The notes below the pieces were generated by a model. The model was not told the origin of the DNA and made no database searches. It was given only the letters and a program-made list of their open reading frames with translations. Shown in pieces: positions 34,307 through 43,396 of a stretch of 64,000 bases of DNA; within the stretch, counting starts at the first letter, position 1; each line of letters begins with the position of its first letter. Source of the stretch: Paracoccus maritimus (GTDB taxonomy: Bacteria > Pseudomonadota > Alphaproteobacteria > Rhodobacterales > Rhodobacteraceae). The position numbers and the translations under genes were made by a program. The stretch spans positions 124,001 through 188,000 of the forward strand of contig NZ_JANAVZ010000007.1 in assembly GCF_025195095.1 (NCBI RefSeq), read 5' to 3'.

Positions 34307-35431
34307 GTGGGAAAGACGGTAGGATTGGCGGGCGCGGGCTCGATTGCGTTCGGAACCGCGGCGGTGCTGGACAAGGCGGGCCATGATCCGATGCTGTGGT
34401 CGCCTTCTGGTGATGGCACGTCAGGTCTGAGCGGTGGCGCGCCTCTGCAGGCGGTGGGTGCCTTGGAAACGACGTTCTCCCCTCGCATCGCCAACGACGC
34501 GGCGATGCTGGCGCGCGAGAATGACGTACTGATCATCGCCTTGCCCGGCTATGGCCACAAGACCGTGCTGGATGCCTTGGCACCGCATATCGAGGACCGT
34601 CACCATGTGATCGTGTCTTCTCACGCCTCGTTGGGGGCGGTGTACCTGATGCAGCTTCTGGCCGAACGCGGCGTCGTCGCGCCGATCACCGCATGGGGCA
34701 CGACGATCTGCACCGGGCGTCGGCAATCGGGCACCGAGGTCAAGGTGAACACCGTGCGCAGCCGCGTCGATCTTTGCACCGTGCCCGATGACCGCTCTGC
34801 CGAGGCGTTGGCGCTGTGCCGGGAACTGTTCGGCGACCGGTTCCAGCCGCGTGACGGGCTGCTGGCGATATCATTGTCGAACCTCAACCCCCAGAACCAC
34901 ATGGGCATCGCGCTGGGAAACATCACCCGGATGGAGCGTGGCGAAACATGGTCGCAGGGCCAGAACGTCACCCCGAAGGTGGGACGTCTTCTGGAGGAAC
35001 TGGACCGCGAACGGCTGCAGATCGCGCAGGCGCTGGGGCTGGAGGTCAGGACGATCTTCGAACATTTCCACCTGTCCTTTCACGTTCCGATCGCTTCGAT
35101 CTCTGAGATGAACCAGCAGATGCATGCCCAGGGCAACGGAGGCACCGGACCCGATACCGCCGACAGCCGCTATGTCACCGAGGACGTGCCCTACGGGCTG
35201 GTCGTGACTGCTGCGCTGGGTCGGCTGGCTGGCCATCCCGCGCCGCTGCACGAGGCAGGTATTCGCATCTTTTCGGCCATGTACGGTCGCGATTTCGAGG
35301 CTGAGAATCAGATTTTGGCGGCGCTCGACCTTGATCGCTTCAGCCTTGAAGACTTGAAGGTGGCGGCCAGAACGGGCCTTTTGCGCCAGCCTGTCCGCGC
35401 AGCAAGTGCGTCGGGCGAGAATCAAGAATAA
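34307..35431 (+). CDS. NAD/NADP octopine/nopaline dehydrogenase family protein
   Basis: 374 residues, GTG start with AGGGAG 6 nt upstream. N-terminal Rossmann GLAGAGSIAFG (6-16) and C-terminal opine-dehydrogenase domain with NPQNHMGIALGN (conserved Asn-His region) and the PIASISEMN segment. The family reversibly condenses amino acids with keto acids, so in the oxidative direction it splits an opine. It is immediately upstream of a spermidine/putrescine-type ABC importer, which points to catabolism of an imported opine- or polyamine-like compound. Preceded by the shared operator. Confidence 0.85.
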   Translation: MGKTVGLAGAGSIAFGTAAVLDKAGHDPMLWSPSGDGTSGLSGGAPLQAVGALETTFSPRIANDAAMLARENDVLIIALPGYGHKTVLDALAPHIEDRHHVIVSSHASLGAVYLMQLLAERGVVAPITAWGTTICTGRRQSGTEVKVNTVRSRVDLCTVPDDRSAEALALCRELFGDRFQPRDGLLAISLSNLNPQNHMGIALGNITRMERGETWSQGQNVTPKVGRLLEELDRERLQIAQALGLEVRTIFEHFHLSFHVPIASISEMNQQMHAQGNGGTGPDTADSRYVTEDVPYGLVVTAALGRLAGHPAPLHEAGIRIFSAMYGRDFEAENQILAALDLDRFSLEDLKVAARTGLLRQPVRAASASGENQE

Positions 35432-35461
35432 CCACCACGGGACCAACAAGGAGAACAAGCC

Positions 35462-36571
35462 ATGTCGAAACTGATCTTCAATCGTCGCCGGTTTCTGGGA
35501 ACGACCGTCGCGACCGGCGCGGCGCTGACATCGCCCGCCTATCTGCGCCGTGCCTCTGCCCAGACCGGGGGCGAGGTGAACATCTGGACCTACAATGATT
35601 TCGTGCCCACGGCCTTCCGCGAGCAGTTCGAGGCCGATACCGGCATCAAGGTCAACATCCGCTTGGTGGATGACCAGGGCAAGCAGTTCAACCTGCTGGC
35701 GGCCGAGCAGCCGAACCCGACCGTCGATATCATGACCGTTGCCGGGCACCGGTTCCTGCAGTTCATCGAAAGCGACCTGCTGGCGCCGCTGGACACCGGA
35801 CGTTTGAAGAACTGGGACAAGATCAACCCGACCTTCTCGGAAAGCGACTGGTCGACGATCAACGGCAACAAATGGGGCGCGCCGATCCTGTCGGGGATGG
35901 AAGTTCTGTCCTACAACACCGAAATCGTCAGCGAGGAGGAGGCCCAGACCTGGGACACCCTCTTCAGCGAACAATACAAGGGCCAGACCGCCTATATCAT
36001 CCAGGACATGATGTCGATCATCATGCTAAAGATGGGCTATGACGGCAATATGGTCGAGTATCTCGACGACCCGGACAAGGCCGCGCAGATCGTCGAGGAA
36101 GCCAAGGCCTTCCTGATCGAGAAGAAGCCGCTGGTGCGCAAATATTACGATGGCGGTGCCGAGTTCCAGCAGATGATGGTCAATCAGGACATCGTGCTGG
36201 GCCACAGCTGGAACGGCCCTGCCGCGGCGCTGATCAATGACGGCTTCCCGCTGGCGATGAGCATTCCTCGCGAAGGTTCCTACGGTTTTGTCTATACGTT
36301 CAACATCGCCAACAATGCGCCGAACTCCGACAATGCCTATCTCTTCCTTGACGCGCTGCTGTCCTCGCCCGAAATCGGCGCGGAAATGACCAAGGCTTCG
36401 GGCTTCATCTCGACCTACAAGGATGTGTCCCAGCATCTGAGCGAGCTTGAGCGGAAATCCACCTCTTTCCCGGACGAGCAGCTGGCCAACATGCAGTTCT
36501 TCCGTGCCGAGGCGAACGAGCTGAAATACAGCCTCGTCGATCCGGCCGTCGAGGCGATCAAGGCCGCCTGA
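35462..36571 (+). CDS. potD: spermidine/putrescine-type ABC transporter substrate-binding protein
   Basis: 369 residues. Twin-arginine signal (NRRRFLGTTVATGAALTS), then a PotD-like fold beginning VNIWTYNDFVPTAFREQFEADTG. Aromatic and acidic residues in the usual pocket positions (SYNTE, GHSWNG) suggest a cationic ligand, but PotD-like proteins also bind opines, GABA and other amines. The gene begins 30 bp after the dehydrogenase gene. The symbol reflects family, not proven ligand. Confidence 0.88.
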   Translation: MSKLIFNRRRFLGTTVATGAALTSPAYLRRASAQTGGEVNIWTYNDFVPTAFREQFEADTGIKVNIRLVDDQGKQFNLLAAEQPNPTVDIMTVAGHRFLQFIESDLLAPLDTGRLKNWDKINPTFSESDWSTINGNKWGAPILSGMEVLSYNTEIVSEEEAQTWDTLFSEQYKGQTAYIIQDMMSIIMLKMGYDGNMVEYLDDPDKAAQIVEEAKAFLIEKKPLVRKYYDGGAEFQQMMVNQDIVLGHSWNGPAAALINDGFPLAMSIPREGSYGFVYTFNIANNAPNSDNAYLFLDALLSSPEIGAEMTKASGFISTYKDVSQHLSELERKSTSFPDEQLANMQFFRAEANELKYSLVDPAVEAIKAA

Positions 36572-36647
36572 TCCCCTTGCCAGCCCAGCATGTTCCTGTC
36601 CCGCCACACGCGGGGCAGGGGCCCAAGCATACTTGAAAGACGACTGT

Positions 36648-37634
36648 ATGACGTATGACGCATCCGCACAGCAGGACGGGCCAGCCATGACAGAAGACAA
36701 ATCGGGACGCACATTCTGGGCCCGGTTGGCCTCGTGGGGACCGTATCACGCGTTGATGCGGCTGACGACGGCCTCACCCCGACGCCAGTTCCTGATCCTT
36801 GCGGCGTTTCCCATCCTCTGGGTACTGAGCCAGCATCTTGGCCCGATGTTGCAGATGCTGCGGGTGTCGCTGACGGATGCCTATCCGGTTGCGCCCGGCG
36901 TCGAGCAGCATTTCACGCTGGACAACTATGGCCGCTTCTTTGGGGACAGCATCTTCTGGATGCCGTTCTTCCGCACCCTGATCTTTGCCGGTGTGTTCAC
37001 CTTCTGCACGCTGATCATCACCTATCCGGTCGCGTATTTTCTGGCGCGGCATGTCAGCCGCAAGAACCAGATGCTGCTGCTTCTGCTGCTGCTGATCCCG
37101 TTCTGGGTCGGCGAGATCGTGCGCACCTACGCGATCATGATCTTGCTGGGCAATACCGGGGCGGTGAACCTGGCGCTGAAGACGCTGGGTCTGATCGATC
37201 GGCCGATTCCCTTCATGTATACCAGCTTTTCCATGGGCGTCGGCATCGTGTACCTGACCGCGCTTTACATGCTGCTGCCTCTGTATTCATCGCTGGAAAA
37301 GCTGCCCAAAAGCATGAACGAGGCCGCCGCCGATCTGGGCGCGGGCGCCTGGACCCGGTTCCGTCGCGTGTCGCTGCCGCTGACCATCGAGGGGATTTCG
37401 TCGGGTTGCACGCTGGTGTTCCTGATCTCGACAGGCTTCTACGCGACGCCGGTCCTTCTGGGCGGGCCGTCCACCACGGTCTTTGCCGAAACCATCGCAG
37501 GCTTCTTCCATGTTGCGGGGGATGAATGGCCCACCGGTGCGGCGTTTGCCACGATCATGTTCGCGGCCGCGCTGGCCATCACGGCGACGTTCCAGAAGCT
37601 GATGAACGCGCTGCGCAAGGGAGACAAGAAATGA
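36648..37634 (+). CDS. potB: ABC transporter permease (PotB family)
   Basis: 328 residues. Starts considered: TTG 36633, ATG 36648 (used) and ATG 36687; none has a strong ribosome site. Six membrane helices in the binding-protein-dependent permease fold, with the EAA loop EAAADLGAGAWTRFRRVSLP that docks on the ATPase. Pairs with the next permease as a heterodimer. Preceded by 76 noncoding bases after potD. Confidence 0.9.
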   Translation: MTYDASAQQDGPAMTEDKSGRTFWARLASWGPYHALMRLTTASPRRQFLILAAFPILWVLSQHLGPMLQMLRVSLTDAYPVAPGVEQHFTLDNYGRFFGDSIFWMPFFRTLIFAGVFTFCTLIITYPVAYFLARHVSRKNQMLLLLLLLIPFWVGEIVRTYAIMILLGNTGAVNLALKTLGLIDRPIPFMYTSFSMGVGIVYLTALYMLLPLYSSLEKLPKSMNEAAADLGAGAWTRFRRVSLPLTIEGISSGCTLVFLISTGFYATPVLLGGPSTTVFAETIAGFFHVAGDEWPTGAAFATIMFAAALAITATFQKLMNALRKGDKK

Positions 37635-38434
37635 ACGACCGCCCCGAAGTCTTCCGCGGCAACCGGATCTTCCTTGCCTGCATCTATTGGGCCTTCGTCC
37701 TCTACGTTTTCGTGCCGCTGATCCTGATGGTGCTGATGGGCTTCAAGGACAGCAATTTCATCGGTTTCCCGATCAAGTCCTGGACGCTGGATTGGTACAC
37801 CGGTGTCTTCGCCGATGCCGAAGTGCTGTCGACCTTCGGCTATTCGGTGGCCATCGCGGTGCTGTCCACGTTGATTTCGATCTTTGTCGGCACCTGGATC
37901 GCAGTGCTTCTGGAAGGGCGCAAGTTCTGGGGCCGCACGTTGCTGTTCGGCTTGGCGGTCCTGCCGGCGCTGGTGCCGGGCATCATCTCGGCGATCGCCT
38001 TTCGCATCTACGCCCGCTGGCTGGGGATCGAGCCCGGCATGGGCGCGATCGTCTGGGCGCATGCGGTGCATAATGTTCCGTTCGTGGTGCTGGTGGTGAT
38101 GGCTCGGCTGTCGACACTGCCCAAAAGTCAGATCGAGGCGGCGCGCGATCTGGGCGCCGACCCGCTGATCTCGTTCATCCGCGTCACGCTGCCCTATCTG
38201 GTGCCTGCGATCCTTGGCGCTTCTATCTTCTGCCTGCTTCTGTCTTTCGACGATTTCGTGCGCTCTTTCTTCCTGGGCGGCTACGAACCCACGCTGCCGG
38301 TGCTGATCTTCGCCAAGCTTCGTTCCGGGATGAGCCCCGAGATCAACGCCATCGCGACCGTCGCGCTGTTCCTGACCGCCGCCATCGGCATCTGGGCAGA
38401 GCGCTTCACCCGCCGCATGAACAAGGAAAACTGA
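37631..38434 (+). CDS. potC: ABC transporter permease (PotC family)
   Basis: 267 residues, six membrane helices. EAA loop EAARDLGADPLISFIRVTLP. Start ATG overlaps the potB stop (ATGA). C-terminal helix IATVALFLTAAIGIWAERF. Second membrane subunit of the importer. Confidence 0.92.
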   Translation: MNDRPEVFRGNRIFLACIYWAFVLYVFVPLILMVLMGFKDSNFIGFPIKSWTLDWYTGVFADAEVLSTFGYSVAIAVLSTLISIFVGTWIAVLLEGRKFWGRTLLFGLAVLPALVPGIISAIAFRIYARWLGIEPGMGAIVWAHAVHNVPFVVLVVMARLSTLPKSQIEAARDLGADPLISFIRVTLPYLVPAILGASIFCLLLSFDDFVRSFFLGGYEPTLPVLIFAKLRSGMSPEINAIATVALFLTAAIGIWAERFTRRMNKEN

Positions 38435-38437
38435 GCC

Positions 38438-39523
38438 ATGACCGACCAGACGACACCGCTTGTCCGCATCGAGGGGCTGTCCAAGCATTTCGGTGAAACC
38501 GTTGCGCTGAACAATCTGACGCTGGACATCGCGCGGGGCGAGTTCGTCACTTTCCTTGGCCCCTCGGGGTGCGGCAAGTCCACCACGTTGCGCATTCTGG
38601 GCGGGTTCGAGCGTCCGACCACAGGGCGGGTGATCCTTGACGGCGAGGACGTGACGAACCAGCCGCCCGAAAAGCGCCATGTGAACATGGTGTTTCAGGA
38701 CTATGCACTCTTCCCGCACATGACCGTTGCGCAGAATGTCGCCTTCGGGCTGGAGCTGAAGGGCATGCGGAAATCAGAGATCCAGCGTCGCTCGGCAGAG
38801 ATCATGTCCTTCCTGGAACTGGAATCCTATGCAACGCGCTACCCGGCGCAGCTTTCGGGTGGGCAGCGGCAGCGTGTGGCGTTGGCGCGCGCGCTGGCGC
38901 CCGATCCGGCGCTGCTGCTGCTGGACGAACCTTTGGGCGCGCTGGACGCCAAGCTGCGCGGCCAGGTTCAGCAAGAGCTGAAATCGATCCAGCGCCGCAC
39001 CCACAAGACGTTCTTCTTCGTGACGCATGACCAGGAAGAGGCGTTGACCATGTCCGACCGGATCGTGGTGATGAACAAGGGCAAGGTCGAGCAGGACGGC
39101 ACCCCGGAAGAGCTGTATTTTCGCCCTGCCAGCCGTTTCGTGGCCGAATTCATCGGCGAAACCAATCTTCTGTCTGGCCGGATGCGCGGCAGCGACGGCG
39201 ACAAGATCGTCATGGACTGGGAAGGCACGACCCTGCTTGGCAAGGCGCCCGCAGGTGTGCCTGGCGAGGGACAGCCGATCACCGCTTCGGTCAGGCTGGA
39301 AAAGCTGGGATTCAGCGCCGAACGTCCGCAGACCGCGAATGCGGTGCAAGGGCGCGTGGTGGCCAAGACCTTCCTGGGCAGCCGGATGGCCATGCAAATC
39401 GCTGTCGGCGAGAACGGCGCACTGCTGAAGGCCTATGTGGACGCCGATACCGGCCAGTCGTTGGGTAGCGACCCCGTCTGGATCGGCTGGGAACCAGACA
39501 ATATGGCAGTCCTGAACGACTGA
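38438..39523 (+). CDS. potA: spermidine/putrescine-type ABC transporter ATPase (PotA family)
   Basis: 361 residues. Walker A GPSGCGKST (41-49), signature LSGGQRQRVALARAL, Walker B LLLLDEPLGALDAK, and a C-terminal TOBE domain from about 280. Energises the PotBC permeases. Its start is 3 bp after potC. A strong hairpin follows 11 bp after the stop and ends the operon. Confidence 0.94.
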   Translation: MTDQTTPLVRIEGLSKHFGETVALNNLTLDIARGEFVTFLGPSGCGKSTTLRILGGFERPTTGRVILDGEDVTNQPPEKRHVNMVFQDYALFPHMTVAQNVAFGLELKGMRKSEIQRRSAEIMSFLELESYATRYPAQLSGGQRQRVALARALAPDPALLLLDEPLGALDAKLRGQVQQELKSIQRRTHKTFFFVTHDQEEALTMSDRIVVMNKGKVEQDGTPEELYFRPASRFVAEFIGETNLLSGRMRGSDGDKIVMDWEGTTLLGKAPAGVPGEGQPITASVRLEKLGFSAERPQTANAVQGRVVAKTFLGSRMAMQIAVGENGALLKAYVDADTGQSLGSDPVWIGWEPDNMAVLND

Positions 39524-39858
39524 CCCGGACCTGTCGCCCGCGTCGTCCGGACGCGGGCGTGCGGCCTTCTGGCATATTGCCAGGAATTGCAGAACGTGGC
39601 CGCGAACCTGATCTCGCCGGTCCTTTTCCTTGCAGGCTGATGTCCCGATCACAACGTGGGTCAGGTCGAAAGCCCAAGATGCCGTGCGCTTGCAGATCGC
39701 CCGTTGTTTCGCGGCGGGGCTGACCTCGCGTTGCAGGATCACGGCAGCTTTGCGCTTGGAGCGCGTGCGCGTGGGGCATTGCAGAAGTCGATGCGTATCT
39801 GTTGCCCCGCTTTACTTGTATGGAAGTATGGCGTAGCTTCTGCGCAAGGGAGAAGACA
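39524..39858 (+). other. 335-bp noncoding gap between the ABC and TRAP operons
   Basis: Holds the hairpin at 39535-39559 and presumably the promoter of the GntR gene in its last 60 bases. A short open frame (39630-39836) has no ribosome site and codon use unlike its neighbours; I treat it as non-coding. Nothing else recognised. Confidence 0.5.
39535..39559 (+). terminator. hairpin terminating the potDBCA operon
   Basis: Perfect 10-bp stem CGCCCGCGTC / GACGCGGGCG with a 5-nt loop, 11 bp after the potA stop. Very stable, but followed by TGCGGCCTTCTGG and not a T run. Confidence 0.55.
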
Positions 39859-40539
39859 GTGGATCAGCCATCATTCATCGTTCCGTCCAGTTCGACTGCG
39901 CAACAGGTCTATGACTGGTTGCATGATCGCATCCTGCGCGGCGATCTGGCGCCGGGTGCGCGGCTGAGCGAGACCGAGATTGCCGGTCAGGTCGGCGTCA
40001 GCCGCCAGCCCGTGCGAGAGGCCTTCATCCGCCTGACGGCGGCCGGACTGGCCGAAGTGCGACCCCAGCGCGGCACCTTTATCGGGCGGATTTCCGTGGG
40101 CGCGGTGCTGTCGGCGCGACTGATCCGCGAGGCAGTCGAAAGCGATCTGATCAGGATGGTGTCGGCCACCACCTCGCCCGCACTTCTGGCGCAGCTTGAT
40201 CAGCAGCTCGAGGCGCAGCGAGAAGCCAGCGCGCGCCAGCATGTCGAGGATTTCATTGCGCTGGACGATCAGTTCCATCGCAGCCTTGCCAAGGCGGCAG
40301 GCCACGCGGATGTGTGGGACGTGCTTGAGGGGCTGAAGTCCCAGATGAACCGTCTGCGCTATATCACCGCGCGGGTCTTCGATCATCAGAAACTGCTGGA
40401 CCAGCACACCGCCATCGTCGAAGCGCTGCGCGATGGCCATGCAGATCGCGCTGAACAGGCGATGCGACTGCACCTGCGCGAATTGTTGACCGATCTTCCC
40501 GAGATCGCGCGCAACAAGCCGGAATTCTTCACGAAATAG
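39859..40539 (+). CDS. GntR family regulator (FadR/FCD type) of sugar-acid operon
   Basis: 226 residues from GTG 39859 (AGGGAGA upstream). Winged helix at about 15-75 (ARLSETEIAGQVGVSRQPVREAFIRL) and an all-helical FCD ligand domain after 90 with the metal-type DDQFHRSLAKAAGH and HLRELL. FCD regulators of this kind sense hexuronates or aldonates (for example UxuR/ExuR). It heads the TRAP and uronate genes downstream, 26 bp before dctP, and probably represses them until the substrate is present. Confidence 0.9.
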   Translation: MDQPSFIVPSSSTAQQVYDWLHDRILRGDLAPGARLSETEIAGQVGVSRQPVREAFIRLTAAGLAEVRPQRGTFIGRISVGAVLSARLIREAVESDLIRMVSATTSPALLAQLDQQLEAQREASARQHVEDFIALDDQFHRSLAKAAGHADVWDVLEGLKSQMNRLRYITARVFDHQKLLDQHTAIVEALRDGHADRAEQAMRLHLRELLTDLPEIARNKPEFFTK

Positions 40540-40565
40540 ACACTATCACCATGAGGAGGATGATG

Positions 40566-41549
40566 ATGAAACTGAACCGTCGCCATTTCACCGCGCTAGC
40601 CGGGGCCAGCCTGCTGGCCGCACCGGCAATCAAGGCTTATGCCGCAGATGTGACGCTGAAACTGGGTCATCTCGCGAATGAACAGAACAGCTGGCACAAG
40701 GCGTCGATCAGGTTTGGCGAAGAGGTCGCGAAGCTGACCGAAGGTCGGGTCGAGGTGCAGGTCTTTCCGAACGAATCCCTGGGCAAAGAGATCGATCTGA
40801 TCAACGGCATGCAGCTTGGCACCGCCGACATGACGATCACCGGCGAAAGCCTTCAGAACTGGGCGCCGATGGCGGCGCTGCTGGCCGTGCCCTATGCTTA
40901 TCTGACGCTGGACCAGATGGATCAGGTCGCGTCGGGCGAGATCGGCGAACAGATCAAGGCTCAGGTCATGTCCAATGCCCAGATCCGTCCGCTTGCCTAT
41001 TTCGCGCGCGGTCCGCGCAATCTGACCTCGAACCGCGAGATCATGACGCCGGACGATCTTAACGGGCTAAAGCTGCGGGTGCCGAACGTCCCGCTGTTCG
41101 TCAAGACGTGGGAAGCCTTGGGTGCCGCCCCTACACCGATGGCATTCAGCGAAGTCTTTACCTCGCTGCAGAACGGCACGATTGATGCACAGGAAAATCC
41201 GCTGGCCCTGATCGATTCCGCGAATTTCAACGAGGTCCAGAAATTCGTGAACAAGACCGAACATGTCCGCTCCTGGATCTACCTGACCATTTCCGAACTC
41301 AGCTGGGGCCGTCTGTCCGAGGCGGATCAGGATGCGGTGATGCAGGCGGCCGCGACCGCACAGCAGTATGAGCGCGAACTGTTCTTGGCCGACGAAGAGC
41401 GGCTGACCCAGATCCTGCAGGACAAGGGCATGACCTTCGTGGACAGCGACAAGGCTGCCTTCGCCGCATCGGCCAAGGATGCGGTGCTGGCCAACGTCGC
41501 GCCAGAAATCAAGCCGGTGGTCGAACAGCTTTTCGCGTCGCAGGGATGA
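40566..41549 (+). CDS. dctP: TRAP transporter solute-binding protein (DctP family)
   Basis: 327 residues. ATGs in tandem; the one at 40566 is best spaced to AGGAGGA. The leader NRRHFTALAGASLLAAPAIKAYA looks Tat-like. DctP fold: the ligand-carboxylate Arg lies in LKLRVPNVPLFVKTWEALGA, with PLALIDSANF later. Binds a carboxylate sugar acid in the periplasm. Given the catabolic genes, L-gulonate, L-idonate, D-mannonate or a hexuronate is the likely ligand. Confidence 0.92.
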   Translation: MKLNRRHFTALAGASLLAAPAIKAYAADVTLKLGHLANEQNSWHKASIRFGEEVAKLTEGRVEVQVFPNESLGKEIDLINGMQLGTADMTITGESLQNWAPMAALLAVPYAYLTLDQMDQVASGEIGEQIKAQVMSNAQIRPLAYFARGPRNLTSNREIMTPDDLNGLKLRVPNVPLFVKTWEALGAAPTPMAFSEVFTSLQNGTIDAQENPLALIDSANFNEVQKFVNKTEHVRSWIYLTISELSWGRLSEADQDAVMQAAATAQQYERELFLADEERLTQILQDKGMTFVDSDKAAFAASAKDAVLANVAPEIKPVVEQLFASQG

Positions 41550-41620
41550 CCTGAACTGCGGTGGCCGACAGGCCACCGCAGCTCAACAGGCGAAACGAGG
41601 TATCCAGCGAAGGAGGAGAC

Positions 41621-42121
41621 ATGACCGCCTTGATCCGTGGAATGCGGGTGCTGTTGCGGGTTGGCACCGGACTGTCCTTCATGGTGCTGATACTAGCCGT
41701 CACCGTTCAGGTGGTGGGGCGCAGCTTTGCGACCTCGCCAGTCTGGACCGAGGAACTGACCCGGTTCGCGCTGCTGTATCTTGCAGGATTCGGCACCGGG
41801 CTGGCCCTGTTGTCGGGCGATCTTGTGAATGTCGATCTGGTCAGCGAAAGCCTGCCGCGTCGCGGGCCGTGGATCACCAGGCTGGTTTCGGCGCTGCTGG
41901 TGCTGGTCTTCGCCGCGATGCTGGTCGAGCCTGCGCTGCGCTTTACCCGGATCGGCGCGATGCAGACGTCGCCCGCGATGGCTCTGCCCATGAACTATGC
42001 GCATGGCAGCATCCTTCTGCTGCTGACGATGCTTGCGCTGGCGGCGGCACTGCGGCTGATCGCGATGCTGACGGGCGCGGCTGACGGCCGTCCCGACAAC
42101 CTGACGGGAGAGATCGAATGA
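41621..42121 (+). CDS. dctQ: TRAP transporter small permease (DctQ family)
   Basis: 166 residues, four membrane helices, with the DctQ signature VVGRSFATSPVWTEELTRFALLYLAGFG. AAGGAGGAG is 3-4 nt before the ATG. Couples binding protein to the large permease. Overlaps dctM by ATGA. Confidence 0.93.
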   Translation: MTALIRGMRVLLRVGTGLSFMVLILAVTVQVVGRSFATSPVWTEELTRFALLYLAGFGTGLALLSGDLVNVDLVSESLPRRGPWITRLVSALLVLVFAAMLVEPALRFTRIGAMQTSPAMALPMNYAHGSILLLLTMLALAAALRLIAMLTGAADGRPDNLTGEIE

Positions 42122-43395
42122 GCCTTGCCATCCTTGGCCTGACCTTCGTTTTCGGGCTGGTGATCGGCATGCCGGTCGCGGTGACGCTGGGGCTGTCTTC
42201 GATGGCCTATCTTCTGTGGCAGGGGATGCCGTTGGTGGTGATCCCGCAGAAGATGTATGCCGGTATGGACAGCTTTGTGCTGTTGTGCATTCCCGGCTTC
42301 ATCTTGGCCGGCAACCTGATGAACGGCGGCGGGATCACCGGGCGCATCATCCGTTTCGCGCAGGCGATGGTCGGCTGGATCCGGGGCGGGCTGACGCAGA
42401 CCAATGTGGCGTCCTCGATGCTGTTCGGCGGTATTTCGGGGACGGCGGTCGCGGATGCGGCATCGATCGGCGGAATGATGATACCGGGCATGAAGAAGGC
42501 CGGCTATCCTGCTGATTTTTCTGCCGCAGTTACCGCCGCTTCGTCCACGGTGGGACCGATCATTCCACCCTCGGTGCCGATGATCATTGTCGGGTCACTT
42601 GCGGGAATTTCGGTCGGCAAGATGTTCATTGCGGGCGCATTGCCGGGATTGCTGCTGGGACTGGCGATGATGGTGACGACCTATGTCATCGCAGTGAGGC
42701 GCGATTTCCCACGTCAGGCCTGGCAAGGCTGGGGCGAACTGGGCGCGGCGTTTCTTGGCGCGTTCTGGGCGTTGGCGATGACGGGGCTGATCGTGGGCGG
42801 AATGCTGTCAGGCTATGTCACGCCGACCGAAACGGCGGTCGTTGCCTCGATCTATGCGGTGATCGTGGGCGCCTTTGTCTATCGCGAATTGCCGTTGGCG
42901 CGCGTCCCGACGATCCTGATCGACAGTGCGGTTTCATCCGCCGGCATCCTCGCGCTGGTCGGCACGGCCAATGTGTTCGGCTGGATTCTGGTCAGCGAAC
43001 AAATCCCGCAGATGATTGCCGATGCCGTGCTGTCGGTGACCGACAACAAGTTTCTGGTGATCCTGCTGATCAACATCGTGCTGCTGATCGTCGGCATGTT
43101 CATGGAAACGATCGCGGCGCTGATCATTCTGTTCGTGCCGCTGATGACGCTGGCCGAGGGCGTGGGGATCGAGCCGCTGCATTTTGCCGTCTTTGCGGTG
43201 CTGAACCTGATGATTGGGCTGACCACGCCGCCGGTCGGTGTCTGCATGTTCGTCTGCGCCAACATTGCGCGAATCCCGCTGGCCCCGGTGATCCGCGCGC
43301 TGGTGCCGTATCTCGCGACCAACATTTTCGTGCTGCTGCTGGTCTCCTACATCCCGTGGATCAGCACGTTCCTGCCTTCTCTGATGGATAAGTAA
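42118..43395 (+). CDS. dctM: TRAP transporter large permease (DctM family)
   Basis: 425 residues, about 12 membrane helices. Conserved DctM segments: SSMLFGGISGTAVADAASIG, the IIPPSVPMII stretch and the C-terminal LTTPPVGVCMFV. Na+/solute symport unit. One base before the dehydrogenase gene. Confidence 0.95.
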   Translation: MSLAILGLTFVFGLVIGMPVAVTLGLSSMAYLLWQGMPLVVIPQKMYAGMDSFVLLCIPGFILAGNLMNGGGITGRIIRFAQAMVGWIRGGLTQTNVASSMLFGGISGTAVADAASIGGMMIPGMKKAGYPADFSAAVTAASSTVGPIIPPSVPMIIVGSLAGISVGKMFIAGALPGLLLGLAMMVTTYVIAVRRDFPRQAWQGWGELGAAFLGAFWALAMTGLIVGGMLSGYVTPTETAVVASIYAVIVGAFVYRELPLARVPTILIDSAVSSAGILALVGTANVFGWILVSEQIPQMIADAVLSVTDNKFLVILLINIVLLIVGMFMETIAALIILFVPLMTLAEGVGIEPLHFAVFAVLNLMIGLTTPPVGVCMFVCANIARIPLAPVIRALVPYLATNIFVLLLVSYIPWISTFLPSLMDK

Positions 43396-43396
43396 T

